A stretch of DNA of 64,000 nt from Timema cristinae (lineage: Eukaryota; Arthropoda; Insecta; Phasmatodea; Timematidae), in the NCBI GenBank assembly GCA_039000515.1, contig JBCFYV010000001.1:56529372-56593371 (forward strand), read 5' to 3'. This document shows, one piece after another, positions 1-12,162 of the stretch. Positions within the stretch are counted from its first letter, which is position 1; every line of letters starts with the position of its first letter. Both the position numbers and the translations under genes were made by a program. The notes under the pieces were generated by a model. It was not told the DNA's origin, did not search any database, and was given only the letters and a program-made list of their open reading frames with translations.

Positions 1-315
1 TTTTTGTCTAAAATAAATCATCAAACATTGTTTCGGTAGAAACATAAAACTTTAATTTTCTTCATATGGTGATACAAACAGTTGTTTAATCTGTCAAGAG
101 TGTCCTAGAATTTAATGGCAACTTTTTCTTTCCTATGCGATGACAGAAATCAACAACAGCTGTTGATATAATCATGTGGAAAAAATTAAACTCTATGTTT
201 CTACTGACGTATTATTTTATTTATTTTGGTCAAAAAAATTGTTTGCTATAAAAACTGCTGCAACACTGACCTTGTCTCACATTCTCTGCAATCTCCCCCA
301 CACCCCCCATACCTC
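1..315. mobile_element. Foldback MITE, TTAA-flanked family, copy 1 (left end cut by window edge)
   Basis: The two halves are imperfect reverse complements. The left arm has GTAGAAACATAAAACTTTAA and CAAACAGTTG; the right arm has TTAAACTCTATGTTTCTAC and CAACAGCTGTTG. The right arm carries the family core TTTATTTTGGTCAAAAA, GCTATAAAAACTGC and CACTGACCTTG, also seen near 25.5, 30.2, 49.3 and 57.2 kb. The outer part of the left arm lies before base 1. No coding capacity is seen. Confidence 0.7.
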
Positions 316-1344
316 AAACACCGTGGCGTTCCCGTATCCAAATTAGTTTGTATTTTTAACAAATTACAGCCACTTTCATATAAATACTAGTCGTAAGCGC
401 AATGCTTGGTTAAAACATATAATATTCTGTTTTTTACAAACGAACTTTATTTCTAAGAAATGCAATATTTTAATGTTTTATATTCAAAGGCGAGAGTCTC
501 ACATCGACCAAGAACAACGGTGAAGTCTTTATTCAATTTGGTACTTGGGGCTCTAAACATATTCAAGATTTTCTTCAATTGACCGTTAATTTCGAGTTAA
601 GTCTCGTAATTCTAAGATTATTTACCGACTATTTACCTAAGGATGATGATTATGAAATCGAAGCTCGCCATTGTCGTATATTCCAACCTCTTTATGGACC
701 CTAATCGACTTGTAAATTTATCAAAGGTCCTGCTTGCACCCTGTGTTATTCTACTCTTTATCTGTGTTCTTTTGTATTCCATAAAATCAATCTGTCCTCA
801 CATCAATAGAAAAAATATCTAATAAATACAATATATCCTTTATTCATCCTATTGAGTATCAAGCTCACCTTACAAGTTTCACTATGGTTTAGCTATTAAT
901 AAAGGACCATAGTGTAATCTGTCAAGGTAGCACTTCTACCGTTCATATTCAACGGTGTTTACGTTTCATATACATTTACATGTATTATAACATTACCGAT
1001 TATAACCAATGAAGGTAATTTTGGTAACACTAAAATATTATTTGATAGTACTTGATACGTTTGTGAGTTTAAAAAACTAAAATATCGGTTTTTAATTAAC
1101 ACGATCTATTGAAAACTGTCACGAACTCGACCAGTGGTCGATCCCTTGTCTAGACTTATGTCTACTAAACAGCCAAATGACAATACTTGACTACCTGATG
1201 TGAAGTAAAGCAACTTTATAAAGCAAAGGGTTATATTTTAAGTATCCACTTTATCTTCTCAAGTCTTCTCCAACAGCACATTTCAAAGTTCTCTTAATAT
1301 TTCTTTTCCATATTCCTAAAAGTCAAAGTTTCAGTGTCGTACAT
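316..1344. other. No gene recognised
   Basis: AT-rich sequence without a long open frame, recognisable repeat or RNA gene. Confidence 0.6.
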
Positions 1345-1720
1345 TTAGAGCATCGCCCTGAATGAAGCAGAAACTTGAAATCATAGCAAGATGGAAAAGA
1401 AATTATTCGATAACTTTGAAATTTGGTGGTAGAGAAGACTTATGAAGATTAGATAGAGAGATGAGATGACAAAAGAGTAGGTAAGAATATATCCATTTTA
1501 CATGTGATTCTTCCGTATAAAGCAAACTGGATCAGACACATCCTTTAGGAGGAACTGTCTTTTGCATGACGTCATAGAAGGATAAGATGAGGGAAAAGGG
1601 AGCTTAGGAAGGAGGAGGATTCAAATATTTTAAGACATGAAAGAAATAAGAAAATTCTGAAAAGCTGAAGGAGGAGGCAGAGGACAGGTCGCATAAGTTC
1701 ACTGACAGACTACCTAATAA
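1345..1720 (+). pseudogene. Decayed LINE C-terminal fragment
   Basis: Pieces of a non-LTR retrotransposon C-terminal region can be read on the plus strand with several stops and frame changes. Around 1420-1445 a frame reads FEIWWWRR-like residues. Around 1519-1590 frames read KANWIRHIL and then LLHDVIEG, which match the conserved W-I-G-H-I-L-R-R-N...VIEG block known from LINE reverse transcriptase C-termini. A basic stretch and a KEEAEDR-like stretch follow near 1600-1690. It is too broken to assign a clade or boundaries. The identification rests on motif memory, not a search. Confidence 0.55.
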
Positions 1721-2284
1721 CAATAACATTAACATACTTGGCGTTTGAACTATTTCTGACAAGTGTAGTTTCGGAATTAACACGAAGTCCTTTCCCTGTT
1801 GTTTTTAACAATTTTTGGATTTTTCATAACAGGAGGTAGCGCAATTTGTGTCCATGGTTCTTCAAGTTTATCGGGATGTGCAAAAAAAAAAACACTCTAT
1901 TTGTGCGTTGTGTTCACCATCTTAGATATTTCAAGTTGCATAGTTTTCTCATAAATATGAATTGCTTCATTGCGTACATAACAAATTTCAACTCTCTAGG
2001 ACTCGATTTATATGTTGCATCCATTTTGGATCCGACATCTTGGACTTTTCAACAAGTTATTTCCATTGGTCTCTTAATCTTATTTTTGCCAATCAATACC
2101 TTGGTCTATGAACGAGGTTCTAGTTGCTTCCATTCGCGCTAAATATCCTGCCCACCATAACTTACGAGATTTGATTAACCTAGCAAGAAAAGCATTGACA
2201 TTAGTTTAAATTAAAAAAAAGTATGGTGTTGGTGTGTTAAATTAAAACGCAACAACAATCTGTTCTTGAATTAATAAATTGGTC
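1721..2284. other. No gene recognised
   Basis: AT-rich. A 98-codon open frame at 1846-2142 has no recognisable motif and ordinary AT-rich composition, so I do not call it a gene. Confidence 0.55.
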
Positions 2285-2524
2285 TGAAGATTAAAGTATT
2301 ATTATTATTATTATTATTAGCACCGCGTCTTACTACCCATTCAGGTTATACGCACTTACGCTAATGTGTAATGGTAGGATGATTGTGAGATGAAATGAAG
2401 GACCTACAGTTTAACGTGGAATCCGAACCACGGTGGAGACCTGCCATTCCTCACATTCACAAGATGTCTTGTCAGAGGTAAAGGAAGGGTTTGGTAATCA
2501 GATAAATCTGTGAAGATTAAAGTA
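2285..2524 (-). mobile_element. SINE-A, 5'-truncated, with 14-bp target-site duplication
   Basis: Read on the minus strand, the element lacks its tRNA head and begins in the body at CACAGATTTATC, ending with the shared tail and (AAT)n. TGAAGATTAAAGTA flanks it exactly at 2285-2298 and 2511-2524, marking target-primed insertion with truncation at insertion. It carries the short form of the body (CACAAGATGTCTTGTC). Confidence 0.9.
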
Positions 2525-2674
2525 GGGTAAAATGACGTCATAACTTTCAAACGTAATCATCTAAGTGGGAATGAAAGGTACTTACCATCCGATTGTCAAC
2601 CAATTCTTAATATAGCTTTTAATAAATTATTTATAAGATTTAGACTGATCCAGAAGAGTCCAAATATTGTTGTT

Positions 2675-2750
2675 TTTACAAGGTTTACTTAACATACTTT
2701 TTAACAGACACATATCGGCACATGACTTACAAGCTAACTTAATCAATTAA
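2675..2750 (-). mobile_element. Remnant of a SINE tail (tail beta)
   Basis: Short degenerate match to the SINE at 48471-48712: a GGTTTACTTAACATACTTTT-like stretch, then ATCGGCACATGACTTACAAG and CTAACTTAA in the same order. No head is seen. The flanks 2525-2674 and 2751-3170 show nothing recognisable. Confidence 0.35.
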
Positions 2751-3173
2751 TATAATTATTTGAAAACTGGAAAACCACCACAGTGGCGGAGGAAAAAGTA
2801 CATTTATATTTACATTCTTGGGCCATTTAATTAATTATGTAAAGATAAATTATAGAGTAAACCATAAGGAAGTATGATGGAAGTTTTTGATAGATTTTTA
2901 GATGAAGTTTATAATTAATAAATCAAATAAGACATATTTCTAAAATGCCAAATTTTAGTGATTTTCCATCAAGTTTAATGATCGAAATTGGGCTTCCTAT
3001 AAAAATTAGGTTTTAGTTATAGCTACCATACCTTATGTGTATATGTTTAGGGTTACTAGTTGGATAGCTGAACGAGGCCTCATATAAATAGTAAATACTG
3101 TCATCTTAGCCCTAGCTAGTAAAATGAACCTTGACCACCTTATTACCCGATAAGACTAATTAGAACCCACTTT

Positions 3174-3193
3174 ATTGACCGAATGGTATAATG
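3174..3193 (+). mobile_element. SINE-B tRNA head, left piece split by a hAT insertion
   Basis: TTGACCGAATGGTATAATG corresponds to the start of the SINE-B head (GGCCGAATGGTCTAAGG in better copies). It is separated from the rest at 3527 by a short hAT-like element. The last eight bases are the left copy of the duplication. Confidence 0.6.
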
Positions 3194-3526
3194 CAGGGAT
3201 AGAGAACCTGCAGCCTTAAGGCCACATGTGGCCTTTTGAGATGCTCAATGCGGATTTTTCTCATGTTTTATCAATTATGTATCTTCATCGTTTTAAGTGA
3301 TATATTCGCAAATGGAATCTATTTTAATTAATAAAAATAAAAAATCGCGATCCTTAAAACATAATGTAGGACAATTAACCGTGCTCATCTTGTTATTTAT
3401 CCATCTATGGTTGGCACACTTTCGTATTTTGGCAAAATTTACTGTGGACCAAATGAAATAAGCGGCCTTATGTGGAATCCATGAAGTGGCATGTAGCCCA
3501 TCAATGCGAAAAGATCTATAACCCTT
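3194..3526. mobile_element. Non-autonomous hAT-like element inside SINE-B
   Basis: About 333 bp. The left end is CAGGGATAGAGAACCTGCAG and the right end, reversed, is AAGGGTTATAGATC, a degenerate hAT-type inverted repeat. Flanking octamers GTATAATG (3186-3193) and GTCTCAGG (3527-3534) both derive from SINE-B GTCTAAGG, so this is an 8-bp duplication with later mutations. The TA at positions 4-5 fits the Buster-type hAT target pattern. The interior is AT-rich without an open frame. Confidence 0.7.
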
Positions 3527-3745
3527 GTCTCAGGCGTCACTCATGTGTTGGATTGGCCTTTTCAATGGGAAACAGGGGTCTGAGTCCCGGTTGGGTCTAT
3601 TGAGGGTAGTTTTCCCTAAATGGTTATCCTCTCTCCTTCCTCACGAATGCTGTTATAAGTCATTCACGAGCTAAGTTTACCTGGATGACAGCTCGAAATG
3701 TTACTAGAAGTAATCCCTAATATATCACTACGCCAACAGCTGACA
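3527..3745 (+). mobile_element. SINE-B, right piece
   Basis: Continues the SINE-B head after the hAT insertion: GGCGTCACTC, a B-box-like GGGTCTGAGTCCCGG, then TTGAGGGTAGTTTTCC and CTCTCTCCTTCCTCACG. The tail is badly decayed after about 3690. Confidence 0.65.
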
Positions 3746-4881
3746 TCTATCACTTTGGATCACTGTAATAAAAACATATGTTAATATATTAATGTGATAG
3801 TTAACCACAGTAATTTAGGCCAATATTATTTATATATTTATTTGAGGTCGGACACCAAGTTTATTTATAGTTTTATTCCCCTTAAAAAAATATTAACACA
3901 ACTTTCACAAAAACTTCTAAAGAACATAGCTTCAAAATGGCGACTGACGAATCTAAAGTCCAAACCTTATGATTGAACATAACGGTAAACAAGTTTTTTA
4001 CAATTATGCAGACACGCAGTTGATGAAAATATTTTATTCAGTTAAATATTTCAAAATAAGATAAAATAATCATAAAATTATTTATTGTATGTAAAAAATT
4101 GACAACAATTTTCTCTTTTCCAAGTAAATACGATGCCTGTATTAAAAGATTTGATGTGTGCACTATATTACACTAAATCAGTAACGTTACAAAACGAAAA
4201 ATAAGTACTTTTAATTATGTTTAAAATATTGTTTCGAGTTGGATGAAAAGAAATTATTTAAAAAATGAAATAGTATGAGAAAACTTAAGTTTTACGTTAT
4301 TTTAAATGTAATATATAACATGTAATTAAAGATCTTTACATTAATAACAAACAGTGATCTTTTACAAGTGTTGGCGACCCAAAACCTAAACATATGATTT
4401 TCAAACTGTCATCCAGGTAAAAACCTATCGTGAACGGAATATAGATTCCCTGTAAACCCTCGTCCAGCCCATGCTGTATTCTGCACCTGTCAATGAGGAT
4501 AAGAAAGTGTACCCCGGGTTAACGATTCACCATGATCTTGTGTATTTTTTCGAATACAGATTTAGCCCCGTAGGCCACGCAGGGTTTAGGTTAATATTTA
4601 GAGTATAGGTAATATATAATGTGTCTATCCATCCACTGGTATTCCACACCCCTCTAATAACATGACACTTGATACCATCCAACACATCAAATCAACTCAT
4701 CGGGACAATGAAAGAGCCTCCACTCAAAGGATGTACAATTAATTAGTACATTTGGGCATCCTCTGGACAGAGGTACGTTAGTACTGGCCACTATTTCCAC
4801 TACTTAGCTAGGAATGATGTAGTCCAGACACGCAATATTATTATTACTATACCCTAAAATGTTTCCTACCCCATCCCTACT
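3746..4881. other. No gene recognised
   Basis: AT-rich. A 60-codon frame at 3794-3976 has no recognisable feature. Confidence 0.55.
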
Positions 4882-5343
4882 CTATTCACGCATTAAAGTA
4901 ATTATCATATATGCGTGTAGCCTAAACAGGTAGTAGGCTAAGAGCAGTATTAAAAAAACACGAACAAAGAAGTCTAGGGTGAAATGTTTAGCTCCTGTGG
5001 GGTAGGCAAATTTGTTCTTGTTCTTAGCCCGCCAGCTAGAGTGTGCAGAATAGCTGAGGTGCTCCGGGCTGGCACGAGGTAAGGTAGGTGGGGGGGGGGG
5101 GGGGCGTGCCTCATGTGGGGGCTCAAATTGTATATCGGGACGAATTATCAAAGTTGAACGATGCCGCACGGCTGGGAGGTTGAACCAATTAACAGATACA
5201 TCTAGAAACAAGAGCACTTTGGACGGCTTGCAAAACAAAACTAAATTAAAGTTTGTTTTTTTCTGCACAAGGTTAGTGACCACTTTTGAATGTTTGTGTA
5301 AGAATTCATGCAGAGGCAGGCAAAGGTTACGGAGGCAAATCAA
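4882..5343 (-). other. Unrecognised 153-codon open frame across a G15 tract
   Basis: The frame is open for 153 codons on the minus strand. It contains a run of prolines that is simply the reverse of the (G)15 homopolymer at 5090-5104, so its phase depends on an unstable tract. There is no family motif, and the C-terminal part is hydrophobic in the way AT-rich noncoding DNA often reads. I think it is probably not a gene. Confidence 0.15.
5090..5104 (+). repeat. Homopolymer (G)15
   Basis: Uninterrupted G run. Its length is likely to vary between alleles and reads. Confidence 0.9.
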
Positions 5344-5904
5344 GTGTTTATTTATTTATATTTTTCCATTACTGAATGTCTCTGGGTCGAATCTTGATTG
5401 GAGTAGTAAGCGTACAACAAAGTGTATAATAGTGACTTCTTGGATATAAATGTAAAAAATAAAACCGTATTTATACAAAAAAATAGATTCTTAAGTGGAC
5501 TAGTAAAGAAATTATTAAATTTTGTGAGGTTCTATTTGTGGTGTACAGACGTCTTCTTATGTATAGTTAGTTTGGTTCGAGTCTCGAGAACTCAAAACGA
5601 CGTGGTATTTTCTTACGCTTTGTTCTGTAGCGTCAGTAAGTAGTCTTTTATTGAAATAAATTAAAATGTGGTCACCCTTAACTGATGGCGTTTCACTTTA
5701 GTGAACAATTTGTCTTCCTAAAGCTACAGACGTCTTTAGGGGAAGAGGTGGCCGGACTCGGGACGGGGGCACCCACCACAATAATGTGCTTAGATGAGAC
5801 ACTCTTAGTAATATTCTGAGTTTCGGAAAAAACCATTCTATTAATGGGGATGTAATGAGAGTCAGTTTCAAAGTTTAAAATGATAGTACAACATTATATA
5901 ATTA

Positions 5905-5906
<2 letters not shown>
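5344..5906. other. No gene recognised
   Basis: AT-rich, with short unrelated open frames only. Confidence 0.55.
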
Positions 5907-5951
<45 letters not shown>

Positions 5952-6291
5952 GACGCGTCTTCACTACCGTTCGGGTTATACACACTTACGCTAATGTGTA
6001 ATGGTAGGGTGATTGTGAGATGAAATGGAGGACCTACAGTTTAAAGTGGAATCCGAACCACGGTGGAGGCCTGGCATTCCACACTTTCACAAGTTGTGAT
6101 AAATACACGTCTTGTCAGAGGTGAAGGAAGGGTTTGGCAATCAAATAAATCTATACTGGGGCTGAGAATTGAACCCCGGATCCCTAGCACAGAAGTCTGA
6201 CAACATACTCTAGACGGGGTGCTTATAATAATAATAAATAATAATAATAATAATAATATAATAAATAATATAATATAATAATAATAATAAC
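5907..6291 (-). mobile_element. SINE-A, near full-length, long-body subfamily, flanked by two trinucleotide arrays
   Basis: The body runs from the tail at about 5951 to the head at about 6224. The head has a B-box-like GGGGTTCAATTCTC on the minus strand but its A-box side is eroded. It has the long variant with TTGTGATAAATACACGTC between the two conserved blocks. (ATT)n at 5907-5950 is the normal 3' end; a second, imperfect (AAT)n at 6225-6291 abuts the 5' end. No duplication could be identified. The minus-strand frame at 6041-6313 is a translation of this repeat. Confidence 0.8.
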
Positions 6292-6505
6292 ACATGTTTC
6301 TTGTTGTACACAAACTGTTTGCTCTTCAAACCTCTCTGATTTTTTTTTATGTGTGTGATCAAAAGGATGCTTTCTCCTAGCTTTTTACGCCATTAAAAAA
6401 AAGATGGCAACAAATTACAATACTACTGTAAAACACCCGTGCCAACAATACACCTAGCACCTGAACTTTGTGTCCATGCTGGCTTGTAAGAAACGTATCA
6501 GGTCT

Positions 6506-7116
6506 AAGGGTATGTTTATGCTGCATCCTCGCTGCTGGATCATCGCTGAGCTGTGCAAATGGATGTTTGGCGATGATGAAACAAAACCAGTAGTCTTTAT
6601 TGGGGCATCTATCCTTGATCAACGCTGCTATCCTCACACTGTGATGATATTTCAAGCTTGGACCATCACCGGGATCTCGAAACTTGAGCTGTGATTGGTT
6701 CCTTCAAGGTCACTCTCCAGGCTCACTGTGAACCACACTACTCAATTTTATTTGATCTATTCACTAGTATTCGTATTTTGTTCACAAGTAAGCAAGTAAT
6801 AGCAAGCTATTTTTAGATGGATATTGAATAACAATTTGAACAATGAGTGAAGATTTAAAACGGACACTGATAATCAGCTGTTTTCGAACACAAAGCGATC
6901 TGGAACCTACGGCATGCATCCTGGCCCAGATGATTGGGGCAGCGTAGTTTTTAAGAGGAAAAGCTCCAATAACACAAAAAACGAAAGAATCAACTCGCAG
7001 ATAACCTCTCATGACAACATCTCACAGCTGCAGGGTAAATACTCCATGGCGAGTAGCGAGGTGCCCGGCGATCATCCATGATACAGCAGCGAGGATGCAT
7101 CATAAACGTACCCTTA
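6506..7116. mobile_element. Inverted-repeat DNA element, family not identified
   Basis: The left end at 6506-6545 contains AAGGGTATGTTTATGCTGC, then ATCCTCGCTGCTGGATCAT. The reverse of 7070-7116 reads AAGGGTACGTTTATGATGC, then ATCCTCGCTGCTGTATCAT. That makes an inverted terminal repeat of about 40 bp with few mismatches, enclosing about 610 bp. Weaker inverted similarity continues inward (GTCTTTATTGGGGCAT against TGTTATTGGAGCTTTT). Open frames at 6377-6655, 6470-6694 and 6782-7012 overlap the arms and show no transposase motif. A three-base TAA/TTA flank hints at PIF/Harbinger-like elements, but this is weak. Confidence 0.65.
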
Positions 7117-7382
7117 TGAGATCATTTTAAGATAACCGAGCTCTCCCCCTTCACCCTTCACCCTAACTGTATCCAACCAGCAGTACTTAATGGGGTTTGA
7201 CAAGAGTATAATGGAGGTAAAGTGACCTATCGCCATTAAAATATTAGATATAAAATGCATGGAATTTTTTTATTCGGTTTTTTCATATATAAACACCCAA
7301 TTATCGTCATAAAGTTTGTAGCAATTTTAGCTAGAAGTCAAATAAAAATGGGCAAGTCAACAACAACAACAACAACACTTAC

Positions 7383-7775
7383 CCAATCTCACCGTCCAGG
7401 CTATGTACAAACTAATAACAACACGTCTGGCCACATTATCGGCCCACGAACAACTGCCAGCTCCGAGCCGAGAGTCAAACTTCGCCCACTAGAGACCACC
7501 ACCATGCTCAAAGCCAACCCAACGACCATGAGAAGAGAAGAGATGCCAGTGTAGAAGGGGCCAGTACCACCCAGTCGATTCGAGAATAAAATAAACGTTT
7601 TCGTTGTCACGCACGTCCCCCCCCCCCCCCCTGTGTTAAACTCTTTGATCACCACCATTTTGATCCTATCTCTCCCGTTCCACGAGTTTTGTGCATCGTA
7701 TAAAAGACCGTCCATGAAAAAAGACTGCACTCTTGGACTTGACTTGGAAGTAGTTAGACGGAGCAGAGGCTTCAA
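7383..7775 (-). other. Candidate coding remnant with hydrophobic segments
   Basis: A minus-strand frame stays open for 124 codons from 7775 to a TAG at 7401. Its second half is less AT-rich than the surroundings. It shows GPFYTGISSLLMVVGLALS (residues 72-90), then SGRSLTLGSELAVVRGP and a second hydrophobic stretch, a layout like paired membrane segments. A consensus-like splice donor (GTAAGT) lies 20 bases after the stop, and the frame one base over stays open up to it. This could be a frameshifted exon or pseudogene. The N-terminal half crosses the (C)15 tract at 7617-7631 and is doubtful. I do not recognise the family. Confidence 0.3.
7617..7631 (+). repeat. Homopolymer (C)15
   Basis: Uninterrupted C run inside the candidate frame above. 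Any indel here changes that frame. Confidence 0.9.
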
Positions 7776-7866
7776 GGACTTATTTAAAATGTAAGGATAA
7801 ATTCATTTTCAGCGTAATAATAAATATGTAATTATTCAAAATTCTCTTTCGGCCATTTATTTTTAT

Positions 7867-8066
7867 AAATTAGTAATGTTATGCGTTATGCTTGGTATTT
7901 ATAAACATTGAATTAACTTTGGACTATTTAAATTGAGAATTGTATTTCACAATTAATTTAGTAATGATTTACTTGGGAGAGTTCATTAATAACATTATGT
8001 CAGAATATTCAAAATTAGTAATGTTATGCGTTATGCTTGGTATTTATAAACATTGACTTAACTTTG
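7867..8066. repeat. Tandem segmental duplication, 145-bp offset
   Basis: A 55-base segment at 7867-7921 (starting AAATTAGTAATGTTATGCG) recurs at 8012-8066 with a single mismatch. TATTCAAAATT precedes both copies, with about 26 bases missing from the second. This looks like a recent local duplication. Confidence 0.85.
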
Positions 8067-10746
8067 TTTTACACAATATTAATATGGTATTTAAATGAAA
8101 ACATTTAAATTTGTATTAAATATTTCCCTTTTGTAAACATTGATGTTCATAGTTGCTCATATTCGATATGATGGTCCGCTATATAATGTAGGACTTTGGC
8201 TCATTACTCATTACAACTAATCAATATTTCAATATTTGATTAAATGTATGGATTGGTTTTGGTCACCGTAATCAAACTTTTGATTTTAAGAGTATTAATA
8301 TATAATTCTGTGGAAATTGTGAGCAATGATAGAAGATAATTTAGAGATTTTCCTTACTATTTGTTATTATTGAAGATAGTTATTTACCCGACCCATTTGA
8401 AAGGTCTTAATGTAATAATTGTAAACGAAGGTCATTGCTGTTTATTGTATCTATGCGGAACAAGTTTAAATTTCTTCTAAATATATGCATGTTGTTAAAA
8501 TATGGCATATATTTAATAAACTTGCTATTTATGACTTGCAATATTTTAATACTATATTCAAGCCATGTTATCCCAAGGTTTAGGAACGTACACTATCCAG
8601 GTGCCTTTTTTTAGTTTTCAACTTTATCCTGTCTATATAATATTTATATATCTTTAAAAGAGGACCGTAGTTTTTTCCGCATCTAGGATTGAGTTGCGTG
8701 CACTGGGGACGTATTATGTACCCAGCATTGTCAAAACAGTAACTCACACTGCTCACTCTTATTTGTTTATTTACCTTTTTAAATAACATTAGAATATATC
8801 TTCTTTTCGTGTATTTGGGCCGCTCTAATTTTAGAGCTAGGGTTACAAGTTGAAAGCGTAAACTATTTGCAATTATTAATGCCAAGTTAAAATATTAAAT
8901 TTCCTTCCCAATTAATAGTTTGAACAACACATTTATTAATTTCTACCTAATTTTTTATCTAATTATTCCCTGGTTTTATTAAATTTTGGGTCTGGCATAA
9001 TCGTTTGGCATAATGATACCTTAAATTTGACTTAATAAATATTTTACTATCATTCATGATAGTTTATATAGAATCAGAATAAGAATAACCTTTGGGTAAA
9101 TGGGTGAAATGAGGATTGCGGTCTGCCCCTGTAAAGCTCCTTCTTAAGCATAAAGAGTAGGTTATGGGCACGTATCATCACGCTATCTCATTATAGAACC
9201 AAGCAGCGTCTAAAAAGCTGACTGTAATTACATTTGCATTTAAAATTTGTAACAATTCAAATATAAGTACATATAATGTATAACTCTTCTATGTAAACCT
9301 CCTTGAAAAACGAAGGTTTGGAAATATTAACTAATTTTAAATGTTGAATTTAATTTTTACTTTTTCATATCAATAGAAAGTACTGTTACGTGAAAAAATT
9401 CTATCTCAAGATTATGAGAAATTTTAACGTTGTATGTGAACACAAACAGAACAAAGTGCATTTTACAATTCTGTCTTTAGTTGTCTGTCTATCAGTTCTT
9501 TCTGTCCTTGGCCACGTATTCTAAACGGTTTGATGAATTTTGTTCAAACTATAAATCTAGATATTATATAGCTAGATCACAAAATTGTTTGTTTTTTTAA
9601 TCATTTAATAGTAGTAGACTGAATGATTTTAGTAAAACTTTTTTTATAAGAGCTCTAACGATTTGGTTCAAAACTGGTATCGGGGAGTTATTTTAAATAT
9701 AAATAATAAAGTATCTTTATTTATCTAAAAATAATTAATCAAAGGGTAGGTCAATTAAAACAAATTATATAAAATTTGAATCTCTTGGTTTATAACACAT
9801 AAACTCCGCCGTCGGCTACTTGTCAATTATGGCATGTAAAATAACCTGGAAGGTTATGTGGAAATACCTTTTCCAGCAAAATTGGTAGACCCTTTTGCTT
9901 ATAGAAATTCTCGTGCTCTGATATAGTCAGTTCAGAAAGTGCATGTTAAATAACTCATATACAAATCCTATATATTATTTCTGTTATCAACAACCCCTTT
10001 TCTCAACTAATACAAAGCCTACAGTAATGAATAAGGTATCATTGGAGAGGATTTTTTTCATCAACTTCTGACATAGTATACTCAGTTTACGTTTAAACAC
10101 ATTGTTTGTTTAAAATTCAAATTAAAAGAAAAATCAAACAGTATTTTTGTATCAATAACCAAAAATAAACTCTCTTTGCTATTTTGTGTATACACCTTGC
10201 TGAAAATTTAATTTCAACAACCCAATAAAAGACTAATTTTTTTGGTGTGGGGGGAGGGGGGTAGAGCTTGAATGTGTGAAAATTTCGCAAGGTTTTCCTG
10301 GTTAAAATAATTATAGGTTACGGAAAGTGTAAAGTGTTAATGATCCGGTCATTGCTTGACTATCGAATGTATATACACGGTATAATGTCTGTAGGAATGC
10401 ACGGGGCGATACACTACACGGACAAACACAATCGCCGACACAAATAAACAAACATCGGAACGGGACGTCAAACTTCACCAACGACTCTATGGAAAACATT
10501 TTCTTTCTCTAGGAGAAAAGTGATTGATGACCGCGGAGGTGAGAGTTGGCTTCGCTTCGTCATTCAGGCCTTTCACGAGGGCACATGTGTGTGACTCCCC
10601 TTAAGGGTTTGGAAGGGAATAGGGGGTATAGGGGACCTTCCAATAACACCCTCCCCCCTCTCTCAAGGCCTTCAATAGGACGGTAATGTAATGTTGATCA
10701 AGATCACCAAGAGACGGCAAAAGGGTCGTGCACCGTTTGTTGGCAT
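8067..10746. other. No gene recognised; decayed AT-rich DNA
   Basis: No gene or clear element boundary. Around 9470-9620 a stretch with TTGTCTGTCTATCAG and CTAAACGGTTTGATGAA resembles the insect-like repeat near 15.2-16.1 kb. A G-rich run lies at 10243-10262. A 101-codon frame at 8580-8885 and a 62-codon frame at 10311-10499, both minus strand, are unrecognised. The stretch 10510-10690 is relatively GC-rich and unexplained. Confidence 0.5.
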
Positions 10747-11203
10747 GCACTCGGGTTTACTGACTGAGTATGTTGGCTTGAGATTGTACCGTTTGTTTGG
10801 CCTGCACTCGGGTTTACTGACGGAGTATGTTGGCTTGAGATTGTGCTGTTTGTTGGCCTGCACTCGGGTTTACTGACAGAGTATGTTGGCTTGAGATTGT
10901 GCTGTTTGTTGGCCTGCACTCAGGTTTACTGACGGAGTATGTTGGCTTGAGATTGTGTTGTTTGTTGGCTTGTACTCGGGTTTACTGACGGAGTATATTG
11001 GCTTGAGATTGTGTTGTTTGTTGGCCTACACTTGGGTTTACTGACGGAGTATGTTGGCTTGAGATTGTGCTGTTTGTTGGCTTGTACTCGGGTTCACTGA
11101 CGGAGTATATTGGCTTGAGATTGTGTTGTTTGTTGGCCTGCAGTCGGGTTTACTGACGGAGTATGGTGACTTGAGATTGTGCTGTTTGTCGGCCTGCGGT
11201 GGA
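10747..11203. repeat. 56-bp minisatellite, about 8 units
   Basis: Unit starts lie at 10747, 10804, 10860, 10916, 10972, 11028, 11084, 11140 and 11196, so the period is 56 (57 once, from an extra T). Landmarks are GCACTCGGGTTTACTGAC, GAGTATGTTGGCTTGAG and TGTTTGTTGGCCT. Units differ by point changes only. Short frames on both strands through the array are by-products of a period that is not a multiple of three. Confidence 0.95.
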
Positions 11204-11916
11204 AGAGGCTTGTAATCTGGTTTAATCAAGAAGAAAGTTTGCTTGATTGTGTGTGGTTCTAACTATGTTTGAAATGGATATCTAAGAAGTGTTTGACCTC
11301 CCAAATAACACTATGTACTTTATTTTTGGGTAAACATTAGTTTAAGACTAGTTTACTATTGTGGTGTTTGAAAATTTGAAATATTTCTATAATGGCTGTA
11401 AAGAATTTGTTTAAAATGTAAGATATATTCGTATATGATGCACTTTTTTTTTCTCATTTTCCCATTTATTTCTTAATTTTTTCATTTAATAAAATGTTCA
11501 CAAACTGACAGATTACGAATAACTTTTTAGTTTATATGAGTAACGATTTGCATCCCATAAAGAAAGACAAATGTATCGTACATTGTCAAGCTAAACTGTT
11601 ACCATCAGTACCGATTGCACCCACAGTACATGTCATGTGTACAGTAAATAAAAAAAAGCACACCATTTTCTTCGTTAGACTGGGTATTGTTGTTTATTTT
11701 GATAACATCAAGGAAACATGTATGAATACTGGAACAAAATTATCAACAAACGAATAACGGCATGGAGAGAGAAAAAAAGGAGCGGTAGACGAAAGAAATT
11801 AGCGTGAGCCATCTCAGCATAATTGTCATAGGATTGTGTGTCTGTGTGCATGAGTAAACTTGGGAATAAGTAATAATTCTCCAGCAACTTTTGGAGAAAA
11901 AACTGTTTATTATTTA
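11204..11916. other. No gene recognised
   Basis: AT-rich. Frames of 70-73 codons at 11536-11757 and 11708-11920 have no family features. Confidence 0.55.
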
Positions 11917-12162
11917 GCACCGCGTCTTACTACCCGTTCAAGTTATACGCTCAAGTACTAGCTAAGCTACTGGGTTAGGAATTGAGAAGGTTGGATTTAG
12001 AGAAAGTGAACACACATTTGCGTGGAGGGAGATTGGATATTTTTAAAGAAAAACCCCCCACCTTTCAACCAGCCGAGATTCGAAACTGGATCTTTCCGTC
12101 TCAATAGTTTAGCTCAACACGAAACTAGCGCGTAAGCTAACTACGCCACCTAGGCGAGTTGG
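11917..12162 (-). mobile_element. SINE-B, near full-length
   Basis: On the minus strand the head reads CTAGGTGGCGTAGTTAGC, a class II (Leu/Ser-like) tRNA start. A long variable-arm region follows, then the B-box-like GTTTCGAATCTCGGCTGG. The body has ATCTCCCTCCACGCAAATG-like sequence and the end carries GACGCGGTGCTAAATAA, the tail also used by SINE-A. Pol III boxes are recognisable but mutated. No duplication was found. Confidence 0.85.
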